Shown here: positions 1 to 5,207 of the stretch, piece by piece | Numbering within the stretch: position 1 is the stretch's first letter | How the letters are laid out: every line of letters starts with the position of its first letter | From: CAYXXN01 sp964469055 | Lineage (GTDB): Bacteria > Acidobacteriota > Thermoanaerobaculia > Multivoradales > JAHEKO01 | Direction of reading: 5' to 3' | Assembly (NCBI GenBank): GCA_964469055.1 | Contig: CAYXXN010000120.1 | Location: forward strand, 1-8,682 | Length of the DNA: 8,682 nt | Program-made: the position numbers and the translations under genes | Notes under the pieces: generated by a model | Database searches by the model: none | What the model saw: the letters and a program-made list of their open reading frames with translations, nothing else | What the model was told of the DNA's origin: nothing

Positions 1-732
1 TCACAGACCGCCCCGCCGGTTGAGGTCGATCGTGCGCAGGGCGACGCTCTCCGGCAGGTCGAGCTCGAAGCGCTCGGCGGGGATGCCGCGGTTGAGGCGA
101 AAGTCGCTGAACCGGTAGTCGGTCGTGTCGCCGTCCGCCTCGACGTAGTGCAGGCGCACCGGAAGGTAGAGCTCGGAGTCCACCCACAGTTGCATGCTGG
201 CGAGCCGCCGGGCGACGCGCTCGAAGCGCGGCGAGAGCTCGAGCTGGAAGGGCGCGTCGGGGTCGCCGGGCATGTGGAGGGCGACGTCGAAGTACTCGAG
301 CAACGTCGTCAGGCTGCTGCCGGCGCCCAGGTACTCGAGGACCCGTTGCGATTGGCGACCGATGTCGATCCGCTCCGCCTGCCCCAGGTCGCGGTACCAG
401 GTCGTCATGCGCTCGCCGTCGATGACCATCGAGATCGGATTGGGTGTGGCGTACTCCCAGCGCACGCGGTCCGGCGAGGCGAAGGAGAAGTGCCCGAGCG
501 CCTCCTCGGGCTCGAGGAGCATGGCGCTCTCCTTGACCTGCACGAACTCGGCCTCGAGGGTCCGGATGTCCTCCTGGACGATGCGCATGCGCTCGACGAG
601 GAGGGCGAGGCGCTGGTCGGGAGCCACTCCCTCGCCCCGCGGGTCCGGCAGCTCGTCGCCCATGACGGCGCCCGCGAGCAGCGCGAGGCCGAAAGCGAAA
701 GCGAGAGCGAGGAGGGACCGGGGACCGCGCAT
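1..732 (-). CDS. LolA-like outer-membrane lipoprotein carrier protein
   Basis: Probable periplasmic chaperone of the LolA family, which in well-studied bacteria shuttles lipoproteins from the LolCDE release complex to the outer membrane. From the ATG at 732 the product is 243 residues. It opens with a typical signal peptide: Arg-rich start, then a hydrophobic LLALAFAFGLALLAGAV core and likely cleavage near AVMG-DE. The LolA core follows: an early helix ending in EAEFVQVKES, then GHFSFASPDRVRWEY, ATPNPISMVIDGERM and a late YRFSDFRLNRGIPAERFEL strand region. The frame stays open to a start at 780 (259 residues), but that start lies on a -10-like hexamer and gives a long n-region, so 732 is preferred. 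Neither start has a clear Shine-Dalgarno sequence. The TGA stop is the first three bases of the window, so the gene is complete. It is divergent from folK. Family membership is fairly firm; true LolA versus a LolA-fold relative is unresolved. Confidence 0.82.
   Translation of the reverse strand: MRGPRSLLALAFAFGLALLAGAVMGDELPDPRGEGVAPDQRLALLVERMRIVQEDIRTLEAEFVQVKESAMLLEPEEALGHFSFASPDRVRWEYATPNPISMVIDGERMTTWYRDLGQAERIDIGRQSQRVLEYLGAGSSLTTLLEYFDVALHMPGDPDAPFQLELSPRFERVARRLASMQLWVDSELYLPVRLHYVEADGDTTDYRFSDFRLNRGIPAERFELDLPESVALRTIDLNRRGGL
691..708. repeat. Hexamer tandem repeat in the lolA-like signal-peptide region
   Basis: Three near-identical hexamers (GAAAGC, GAAAGC, GAGAGC on the plus strand) lie inside the coding sequence for the hydrophobic signal-peptide core. 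On the minus strand they encode the alternating Leu-Ala/Phe-Ala stretch. The unit is six bases, so slippage would change the length of the core by two residues without a frameshift. Confidence 0.5.
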
Positions 733-775
733 GACCGGGGCGAGGCGGAGGACCGCCCGCGGGTGGGAAAAAGTC

Positions 776-803
776 ATCATATGTCAGCGCAGGTCCCATG
801 CAA
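776..803 (-). promoter_or_regulatory. Possible promoter for the lolA-like gene
   Basis: On the minus strand, TATGAT (781-776, one mismatch to TATAAT) lies 16 bases downstream of TTGCAT (803-798, which shares only the TTG core with TTGACA). The surrounding A/T-rich patch, 767-784, stands out in this GC-rich sequence. Transcription would begin near 769 and give a leader of roughly 37 bases before the ATG at 732, which supports that start over the ATG codons at 780 and 777. The -35 match is weak, so this is tentative. Confidence 0.35.
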
Positions 804-1337
804 GACTCGCACCCGATGACCGGCCCCGCACCGGTGACCGTGGCCCTCGGGCTGGGAGCCAACCTCGGCGCGGCCGAACCGACTCTGCGCTGGGCGGTGA
901 CGCACCTCGCCGTGTCCTTGGGAGAGCTCGCCGTGGGCGGCCTCTACTCGAGCCGTCCCGAGGGCGGGCGCGCAGGGCCCGATTTCTGGAACACTGCCGT
1001 CCTCGCGCATACCGCCCGCGAGCCGGAGGAGATCCTCGCCATCGCCAAGGCGCTCGAGGCGCTGGCCGGGCGGCGCGGCGGTCCGCGGGACGCGCCTCGT
1101 CCTCTGGACATCGACCTCCTGCTCTACGGAGAGGTCACGAGCGACGCACCGGAGCTCACACTGCCCCATCCCGGGCTGCGCCGTCGGGCCTTCGTGTTGG
1201 CGCCGCTCGCCGACGTCGCCCCCGACCTGCCCGTGCCGCCGGATGGCGCGACCGTCGCCGAGCTCCTGGCGCGGCTCGAGCCCGGCGCCCTCGTACACAT
1301 CGGGTGGAGCGCCGGCCGCACGCCGGGCGAGAGCTAA
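798..1337 (+). CDS. folK: 2-amino-4-hydroxy-6-hydroxymethyldihydropteridine diphosphokinase (HPPK)
   Basis: Cytoplasmic enzyme of folate synthesis that transfers pyrophosphate from ATP to 6-hydroxymethyl-7,8-dihydropterin, making the substrate of dihydropteroate synthase (FolP). The 179-residue length is typical of HPPK. Visible motifs are the N-terminal LGLGANLG (residues 17-24), the YSSRPEGG...FWNTAV pterin-side segment (50-67), the signature RPLDIDLLLYG (101-111) whose two Asp residues (104, 106) match the Mg-ATP ligands, and LPHPGLRRRAFVLAPL (122-137). An in-frame ATG at 816 would remove six residues without touching the first strand and is an alternative start; neither has a strong Shine-Dalgarno sequence. 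The gene is divergent from the lolA-like gene and ends seven bases before the convergent eIF-2B-like gene. No other folate genes are in the window, so it does not sit in a folate operon here. No key residue looks lost. Confidence 0.95.
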   Translation: MQDSHPMTGPAPVTVALGLGANLGAAEPTLRWAVTHLAVSLGELAVGGLYSSRPEGGRAGPDFWNTAVLAHTAREPEEILAIAKALEALAGRRGGPRDAPRPLDIDLLLYGEVTSDAPELTLPHPGLRRRAFVLAPLADVAPDLPVPPDGATVAELLARLEPGALVHIGWSAGRTPGES

Positions 1338-1344
1338 CGCGGCG

Positions 1345-2280
1345 TCAGCCCCGTGCCGCCAGGGCAGCCGCCAGGTGGCGGCTCCAGGAGAGCCCGCCGA
1401 TCTTCGCGGCGAGCTCGCTCGCGCCCGCCACCCCGGTCGGCAGGACGACGCCGGCGACCAGCGCCAGCGGCACGCGCTCGAAATCGAAGCGCAGGGCCGC
1501 CGCCGGCGCTTCGATGCCCGGCCAGGGGCGGGCATCCCAGGGCAGGAGCAGCGCCTCGTCGCGCCCCGGCGGCAACAGCTTGTCCTCGCCCGCCGCCAGC
1601 CACACGCCCATGCCGGCGCCGTGCGCCGCCAGGGCCAGAGGGTAGCTTCCGACCTTGTTGATGAAGAAGGTGCCGGTGATGGCGTCGGCGCCGAGCAGCA
1701 CGACGCGCTCGCGCGGCGTGGCGCGCAGCGGCGGCGGTGCCGGTCCGCCCGCCGCCAGTGCCGGTAGCGCCGCGTCGACGACCACCGTCGCCCGGATCCC
1801 GTCGGCCGCGAGATCGCGCGCCAGGCTCACGCCCTCGCCCTCGGGCCGCCCCTCGCCCACCAACACCTCGAACTCGCGGCCGACCTGATGGAGGGCGCGC
1901 AGCACGCTCAAGACCGTGCCGCTGCGCGAGAGCGTGAGCACGGTGCGCGGATGGCCCCAGACGCGGACGAGCCGCTCGGCGATCGCCGTCGGATCGGCGG
2001 CGCGGCGATGGCGCGCGAGCTCTGCCGCGACCCGTACCGGAGCTCCCGCCGACTCGCCGTTCTCGAACGCCTGCCAGGCGTCGTCCAGGAGGCGCAGCAG
2101 GTTGGCCATCATCGGGAAGCGGGCGAGTGCCAGCTCGGTCGCCCGCGCCAGGGTCGCCTCCAGCCGTGCCGGCTCCTCGCGACCGGCCTGCGACAGCTCG
2201 GCGGCGAGGTGGCTCCCGATTTCCCCCGCCCCCGAGCGATGGTCGCCGAAGATCGCCTCGATGCGTTCGTGGTCCGGCAC
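1345..2280 (-). CDS. eIF-2B alpha/MtnA-family protein (bacterial eIF-2B-like)
   Basis: A 311-residue member of the superfamily that includes eukaryotic eIF-2B alpha/beta/delta, methylthioribose-1-phosphate isomerase (MtnA) and archaeal ribose-1,5-bisphosphate isomerase. The N-terminal third (1-105) is helical. The Rossmann-like C-terminal part carries VLTLSRSGTVLSVLRAL (114-130), VGEGRPEGEG (141-150), VVLLGADAITGTFFINKVGS (193-212) and the late LPTGVAG. The isomerase Asp is kept (D199, in GAD) and NK is present at 208-209, but the position of the catalytic Cys (THCNAG in MtnA) is Ser118. That region resembles the non-catalytic eIF-2B subunits (THSYSR type). It could be an inactive or altered sugar-phosphate isomerase, or a ligand-binding protein; a translation-factor role is unlikely in a bacterium. 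The start is the GTG at 2280. It has no Shine-Dalgarno sequence, but TACAAT lies six bases upstream, suggesting a leaderless transcript. It faces away from the signalling gene at 2313. Confidence 0.85.
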   Translation of the reverse strand: MPDHERIEAIFGDHRSGAGEIGSHLAAELSQAGREEPARLEATLARATELALARFPMMANLLRLLDDAWQAFENGESAGAPVRVAAELARHRRAADPTAIAERLVRVWGHPRTVLTLSRSGTVLSVLRALHQVGREFEVLVGEGRPEGEGVSLARDLAADGIRATVVVDAALPALAAGGPAPPPLRATPRERVVLLGADAITGTFFINKVGSYPLALAAHGAGMGVWLAAGEDKLLPPGRDEALLLPWDARPWPGIEAPAAALRFDFERVPLALVAGVVLPTGVAGASELAAKIGGLSWSRHLAAALAARG

Positions 2281-2286
2281 GGGCGG

Positions 2287-2292
2287 ATTGTA
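2287..2292 (-). promoter_or_regulatory. -10-like TACAAT for the eIF-2B-like gene
   Basis: On the minus strand TACAAT (2292-2287) is followed by six bases (CCGCCC) and the GTG at 2280. A -10 hexamer this close to the start codon would place the transcription start at or beside the GTG, as in leaderless genes. No clear -35 hexamer is seen. It lies in the only A/T-rich patch between the two divergent genes. Confidence 0.45.
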
Positions 2293-2298
2293 GAGGAC

Positions 2299-2304
2299 TA
2301 GAAT
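2299..2304 (+). promoter_or_regulatory. -10-like TAGAAT for the Hpt-REC-REC-GGDEF gene
   Basis: TAGAAT (one mismatch to TATAAT) ends eight bases before the GTG at 2313, again a spacing expected of a leaderless transcript. It is back to back with the minus-strand TACAAT, with six bases between the hexamers. GAGGA at 2293-2297 is about 15 bases from the GTG, too far to be a good Shine-Dalgarno. The same TAGAAT hexamer recurs before the REC-DUF4388 gene. Confidence 0.45.
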
Positions 2305-2312
2305 CCTCCGCC

Positions 2313-3959
2313 GTGACCCCCACCACGGGCGAGCCGGCTCCGCCGGATCGCCTCGAGGTCCTGCGGCACGCCTGGACCGAACACCTGCCGTTGCGCGTTC
2401 GGGCGCTCTCCGCGGCCTGGCACGGCTTGCGCGAGAGCTGGACGCCCGCGGCGCTCGCCGCGCTGGCGGCCGAGGCGCGCAGCGTCGCCGGCTCCGCGAC
2501 CGCCCTCGGCCACGCCGCCGTCGCCGACGCCGCGCGCAACCTCGAGCTGCTGGTGCAAGCGGGAATGGAGGCGCCGCCCGAGGCCTTCCGCAGCCGCGTC
2601 GATGGTTGCGTGGCTTCGCTCGCCCGAGCTTGCCTGCTGGACACCGATAGCTTGCGCTTCGACCTCGACGAGGAAGCCAGCGCCGCGTCGCTCCTGGTGC
2701 CGGAGCGGGTGGGCCGGGTGCTCTATCTGCTTTCCGCCAACGGCAACCTCGCCCAGGAGCTGGGGCTCGAGCTCGGCTACTTCGGCTACTCGGTGCGGCG
2801 CTTCGCCCGCCCCCAGGCTCTCCTGGAGACCGTCTCCCAAACGCCGCCGACCGCCATCCTGGTGGACGGCGAGCCCTTCCTGGAGCGGCTCTCGGACACC
2901 CGCCGCCTGCGCCAGGCCTGCGTCGGCAACGCCAGCGGCGTGGGGCTCTTCTTCGTCGGACCGGCGGGTGACCTCGCCAGTCGCTGGGAGGTGGTGCGCG
3001 CCGGCGCCGACGCCTTCCTGGCGCGGCCGTTCGACACCCGGACGCTCGTCGACCGGCTCGACCTCTTCCGGCTGCCCAAGACGGACCCCCTTCGCGTGCT
3101 GCTGGTCGAGAGCGCCCCCGGCCGGGCCCTCGACCACCTGCTCACCGTGCAGCGCGGCGGCATGGCCGCGGCGGTGGCGAGGAGCCAGGAAGAGCTGTGG
3201 AGCGCGCTGGTGGACTTCGCCCCGGAGGCGCTCCTGGTCGTGCACGCCGAGGGCACGACGCGGGGCCTGGAACTAGCGGCGATGGTGCGCCAGGAAGAGG
3301 CCTACGTCGACCTGCCGATCGTCGTCGCCGCGACGGACCCGGCGAGCTTCGAGGATCACGTGCTGGCGGCGCGCTTCGCGCTGGACGAGCTGCTGCCGGC
3401 AGGCGCCGACGCCGGGCTGCTGCTCTCGGCGCTGTCCGCGCATGCGCGCCGCGAGCGCCGTCGCCGCCGGTTCGCGGCGACCGACGCCCTGACGGGCCTG
3501 CTGACTCACGGCTCCCTGGTTCAACGCCTGGGGGCCGAAGTGCGGCGGGCGCGCGAGCACGACTTCGAGCTCGCGTACATGCTGGTGAACGTCGACCACC
3601 TCAACTCGGTGAACGAGACCTTCGGCCACCTGGCGGGGAACTCGGTGCTGCGCACCCTTGCCCAGCTCCTCCGCCGGCGCCTGCGCAACGCCGACGCCGT
3701 GGCCCGCCTGGCCGGTGACGAGTTTGCGGTGTTGATGCCGGAGACCGGCGCCGACGCGGCGCGCCGGGTTATGGACCAGGTGCGTGCGATGTACGCCGGC
3801 GTGCGGCATCACGTCGCCGGCGGCGAGTTCGGCGCGACCTTCAGCGCCGGGGTGGCGGTCCTCGCCCGCCAAGACTCCGGCCAGAGCCTCCACCAGTCGG
3901 CGCGCACCGCGCTGCACCGGGCGCGGACGCTGGGACGCAACCGGGTCGAGATCGCTTAG
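2313..3959 (+). CDS. Degenerate Hpt-REC-REC-GGDEF signalling protein
   Basis: A 548-residue soluble protein with four signalling modules, each with lost catalytic residues. Residues about 17-85 resemble an Hpt helical bundle (EARSVAGSATALG...AARNLE), but the phospho-His position is Arg56. REC1 (about 134-252) keeps Asp185 but has no acidic pair (L140/S141) and Arg238 in place of the conserved Lys. REC2 (about 259-376) has Val310 at the phospho-Asp and Pro362 for Lys. A GGDEF domain (about 388-548) follows the basic linker RRERRRRRF. It has Asn426 for the first metal-binding Asp, Asn443 for the guanine-contacting Asp, and AGDEF (467-471) for GGDEF. Asn434 is kept, as is an RxxD inhibitory-site motif (Arg458, Asp461). 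The GTG at 2313 was chosen for its -10-like hexamer and because the frame further upstream (open to 2127) is low-complexity Pro/Arg sequence antisense to the neighbour. It converges with the REC-DUF4388 gene. It may bind c-di-GMP without making it; that is inferred. Confidence 0.85.
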   Translation: MTPTTGEPAPPDRLEVLRHAWTEHLPLRVRALSAAWHGLRESWTPAALAALAAEARSVAGSATALGHAAVADAARNLELLVQAGMEAPPEAFRSRVDGCVASLARACLLDTDSLRFDLDEEASAASLLVPERVGRVLYLLSANGNLAQELGLELGYFGYSVRRFARPQALLETVSQTPPTAILVDGEPFLERLSDTRRLRQACVGNASGVGLFFVGPAGDLASRWEVVRAGADAFLARPFDTRTLVDRLDLFRLPKTDPLRVLLVESAPGRALDHLLTVQRGGMAAAVARSQEELWSALVDFAPEALLVVHAEGTTRGLELAAMVRQEEAYVDLPIVVAATDPASFEDHVLAARFALDELLPAGADAGLLLSALSAHARRERRRRRFAATDALTGLLTHGSLVQRLGAEVRRAREHDFELAYMLVNVDHLNSVNETFGHLAGNSVLRTLAQLLRRRLRNADAVARLAGDEFAVLMPETGADAARRVMDQVRAMYAGVRHHVAGGEFGATFSAGVAVLARQDSGQSLHQSARTALHRARTLGRNRVEIA

Positions 3960-3964
3960 CGGCC

Positions 3965-3979
3965 GGCCCACCGGGGGCC
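3965..3979. terminator. Weak hairpin between convergent genes
   Basis: GGCCC (3965-3969) and GGGCC (3975-3979) can form a 5-bp G/C stem with a five-base loop. It sits between the stop of the GGDEF-type gene (3957-3959) and the stop of the convergent REC-DUF4388 gene (3979-3981). It could act in both directions, but there is no T-run on either strand and the stem is short, so this is only a candidate. Confidence 0.22.
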
Positions 3980-5094
3980 TACCGCCGCGGATCTGCTCGC
4001 GGGCTCCTCTCTTCAGCGGCGTCGAGGGCGGCGTGGACCGCGGCGGGATCGGCATCCGCCGAGACGAAGAGGATCGTCTGCGGGTCGCCGCGCAGGAAGC
4101 GGAGGATCTGGAGCGGGTGCGCGGGGTTGGCTTTGACTTGGCGCAGCCAGCCGCGCTGCTCCTCGGGGATCGCCCGCAGCGCTTCGCGGGCGGCGGCGAG
4201 GGCGGAGCGCGCGGCCACCTCCGGGTCGCCGAGCGAGGCCGCGGCCAGGCAGCGCTCGGGCCCGGCGTCGAGCAGGGCCGCCAGCTCGAACCCGGCGAGC
4301 GCGGCGAGCGGCGCGAGCATCGGCTGAAACTCACCCGGGGTGAAATAGAGCGAGGCCGCGGGTCCGGCGACCACCGCCGGTGAGCGCGCCGGCGCCGCAC
4401 CCGCCGGCAGAGTCCGGCGGTCGCGCGCCCCCTCGTCCTGGCGTTGGGCGGCTTCGAGCAGCAACTGCGCCAAGGGCTCGTCGATGCGCCGGTAGACCGG
4501 CGGCTGGAGGCTCTGCAGCGCGAAGTCGGCGTCCTCCCAGCTCAGCAGCTCGTAGAGGGCGTCGCGACCCCGCATCTCGCCGGCGACGGCGTTGACGATG
4601 GCGCCGTTCTGGAGCTCGACGCGGCCCTCGCCGCGCGCCCCAGCGACGCGCACGGCGCAGGAGCGGGCCTCGGCGGCGAGGAGCTGCAACATGCCGCTCA
4701 AGGACAGGCCCGAGAACTGGCCGCTGGCATCGCCGTCGGCCTCGCCGAGCACCGCGTCGATCAGCTGTTGCGGCTCCACAGGCTGCGCCAGGAAGCGGAA
4801 GGCGCCCTCGGCGGTGAGTGCCTGTTGCACCCTGCCCCACTCGCGACCCTCCATCAGCACGACCTCGAGGCCCGGGTGATGGCGCAGGCCGAAGGCGGCG
4901 AGCTCGAAGCCGTCCATCTGCGGCATGACGAGCTGGGTGACGAGGACGTCGACGCGCTCGGCGCTGAGCAGCGCCGCCGCCGCCTCGCCGCCGGCCGCCG
5001 TCAACACCCGCAGTCGCGGGCCCAGCACGGCCAGGCAATCGCCCAGGCTGCGCAAGGTCAGCGCGTCGCTACCGACCAACAGGACGGTTCTCAC
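3979..5094 (-). CDS. Pseudo-receiver (REC) protein with DUF4388 domain
   Basis: A 371-residue cytoplasmic protein. Residues 1-120 are a receiver fold (VRTVLLVGSDALTL...MPQMDGFEL) without phosphorylation chemistry: the acidic pair is Gly8/Ser9, the phospho-Asp is Gln54 (TQLVMP) and the conserved Lys is Gln104 (FLAQPVEP). Residues about 125-222 match the DUF4388/PATAN domain (GQFSGLSLSGMLQLL, GRVELQNGAIVNAV, ALYELLSWEDADFAL), often attached to receivers in Acidobacteriota and Myxococcota and thought to mediate protein contacts. After a Pro/Ala linker, residues about 239-357 form an alpha/beta region (FELAALLDAGPERCLAAASL ... TILFVSADADP) that might be Roadblock/LC7-like; this is uncertain. The GTG at 5094 is preferred because the receiver strand begins at once and GGGGAG lies just upstream; an in-frame GTG at 5148 adds 18 unrelated residues. 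It converges with the GGDEF-type gene, with 19 bases between the stop codons. Confidence 0.88.
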   Translation of the reverse strand: MRTVLLVGSDALTLRSLGDCLAVLGPRLRVLTAAGGEAAAALLSAERVDVLVTQLVMPQMDGFELAAFGLRHHPGLEVVLMEGREWGRVQQALTAEGAFRFLAQPVEPQQLIDAVLGEADGDASGQFSGLSLSGMLQLLAAEARSCAVRVAGARGEGRVELQNGAIVNAVAGEMRGRDALYELLSWEDADFALQSLQPPVYRRIDEPLAQLLLEAAQRQDEGARDRRTLPAGAAPARSPAVVAGPAASLYFTPGEFQPMLAPLAALAGFELAALLDAGPERCLAAASLGDPEVAARSALAAAREALRAIPEEQRGWLRQVKANPAHPLQILRFLRGDPQTILFVSADADPAAVHAALDAAEERSPRADPRR

Positions 5095-5111
5095 GGTCTC
5101 CCCACCGTGCA

Positions 5112-5126
5112 GACATCCAGGATGTC
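5112..5126. promoter_or_regulatory. Perfect palindrome in the leader of the REC-DUF4388 gene
   Basis: GACATCC, one central base, GGATGTC: a perfect inverted repeat with 7-base arms. It lies 17 bases upstream of the GTG at 5094 and just downstream of where transcription from the TAGAAT at 5141-5136 would begin. The placement fits an operator for a repressor, or a short 5' hairpin before the ribosome-binding site. Confidence 0.45.
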
Positions 5127-5135
5127 GCAGCGGGC

Positions 5136-5141
5136 ATTCTA
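5136..5141 (-). promoter_or_regulatory. -10-like TAGAAT for the REC-DUF4388 gene
   Basis: On the minus strand TAGAAT (5141-5136) lies 41 bases before the GTG at 5094. It is the same hexamer found before the convergent GGDEF-type gene. The expected -35 position (about 5164-5159) is GGCCGC, which is not a sigma-70 -35 element, so an activator or different promoter class would be needed. Confidence 0.35.
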
Positions 5142-5144
5142 CGA

Positions 5145-5157
5145 GCACCGGCGGTGC
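5145..5157. promoter_or_regulatory. Short palindrome upstream of the -10-like element
   Basis: GCACCG, one central G, CGGTGC: a perfect inverted repeat with 6-base arms, placed in the spacer region three bases upstream of the -10-like TAGAAT. It differs in sequence from the palindrome at 5112-5126. It could be a second operator or simply a G/C-rich hairpin after the upstream gene. Confidence 0.3.
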
Positions 5158-5175
5158 CGCGGCCGTGGATGGCCA

Positions 5176-5207
5176 AGGCCTAAGATCGAGCTAGGAGCTC
5201 AAGGCCT
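5176..5207. terminator. Nested hairpin around the SRPBCC stop codon
   Basis: AGGCCT at 5176-5181 and AGGCCT at 5202-5207 are mutually complementary. Between them GAGCT (5188-5192) and AGCTC (5196-5200) form an inner stem across a three-base loop that includes part of the minus-strand stop codon (5193-5191). This could mark the end of the minus-strand operon. There is no T-run, so intrinsic termination is doubtful. Confidence 0.25.

Noticed and set aside
194..1645. A 483-codon open frame on the plus strand across the lolA-like, folK and eIF-2B-like genes
   Set aside because: It runs antisense to two recognised genes and out of frame with folK. The product is low-complexity Arg/Ala/Ser/Pro sequence with no domain, as expected for shadow frames at high GC.
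2127..2312. Upstream extension of the Hpt-REC-REC-GGDEF gene to an ATG at 2127
   Set aside because: The added 62 residues are Pro/Arg-rich, lie wholly antisense to the start of the eIF-2B-like gene, and precede a GTG with a well-placed -10-like hexamer.
1334..2644. A 436-codon minus-strand frame overlapping the eIF-2B-like gene and the 5' end of the signalling gene
   Set aside because: It is Arg/Gly/Ala-rich without motifs and conflicts with two well-supported genes.
5095..5148. Extension of the REC-DUF4388 protein to the GTG at 5148
   Set aside because: It adds 18 residues unrelated to the receiver fold and would cover the -10-like element and the palindrome; the GTG at 5094 has a purine-rich GGGGAG just upstream.
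5175..5207. AAGGCCT direct repeat (5175-5181 and 5201-5207) as a target-site duplication
   Set aside because: There is no mobile element between the copies, only 19 bases including a stop codon; the copies are better read as the arms of a hairpin.
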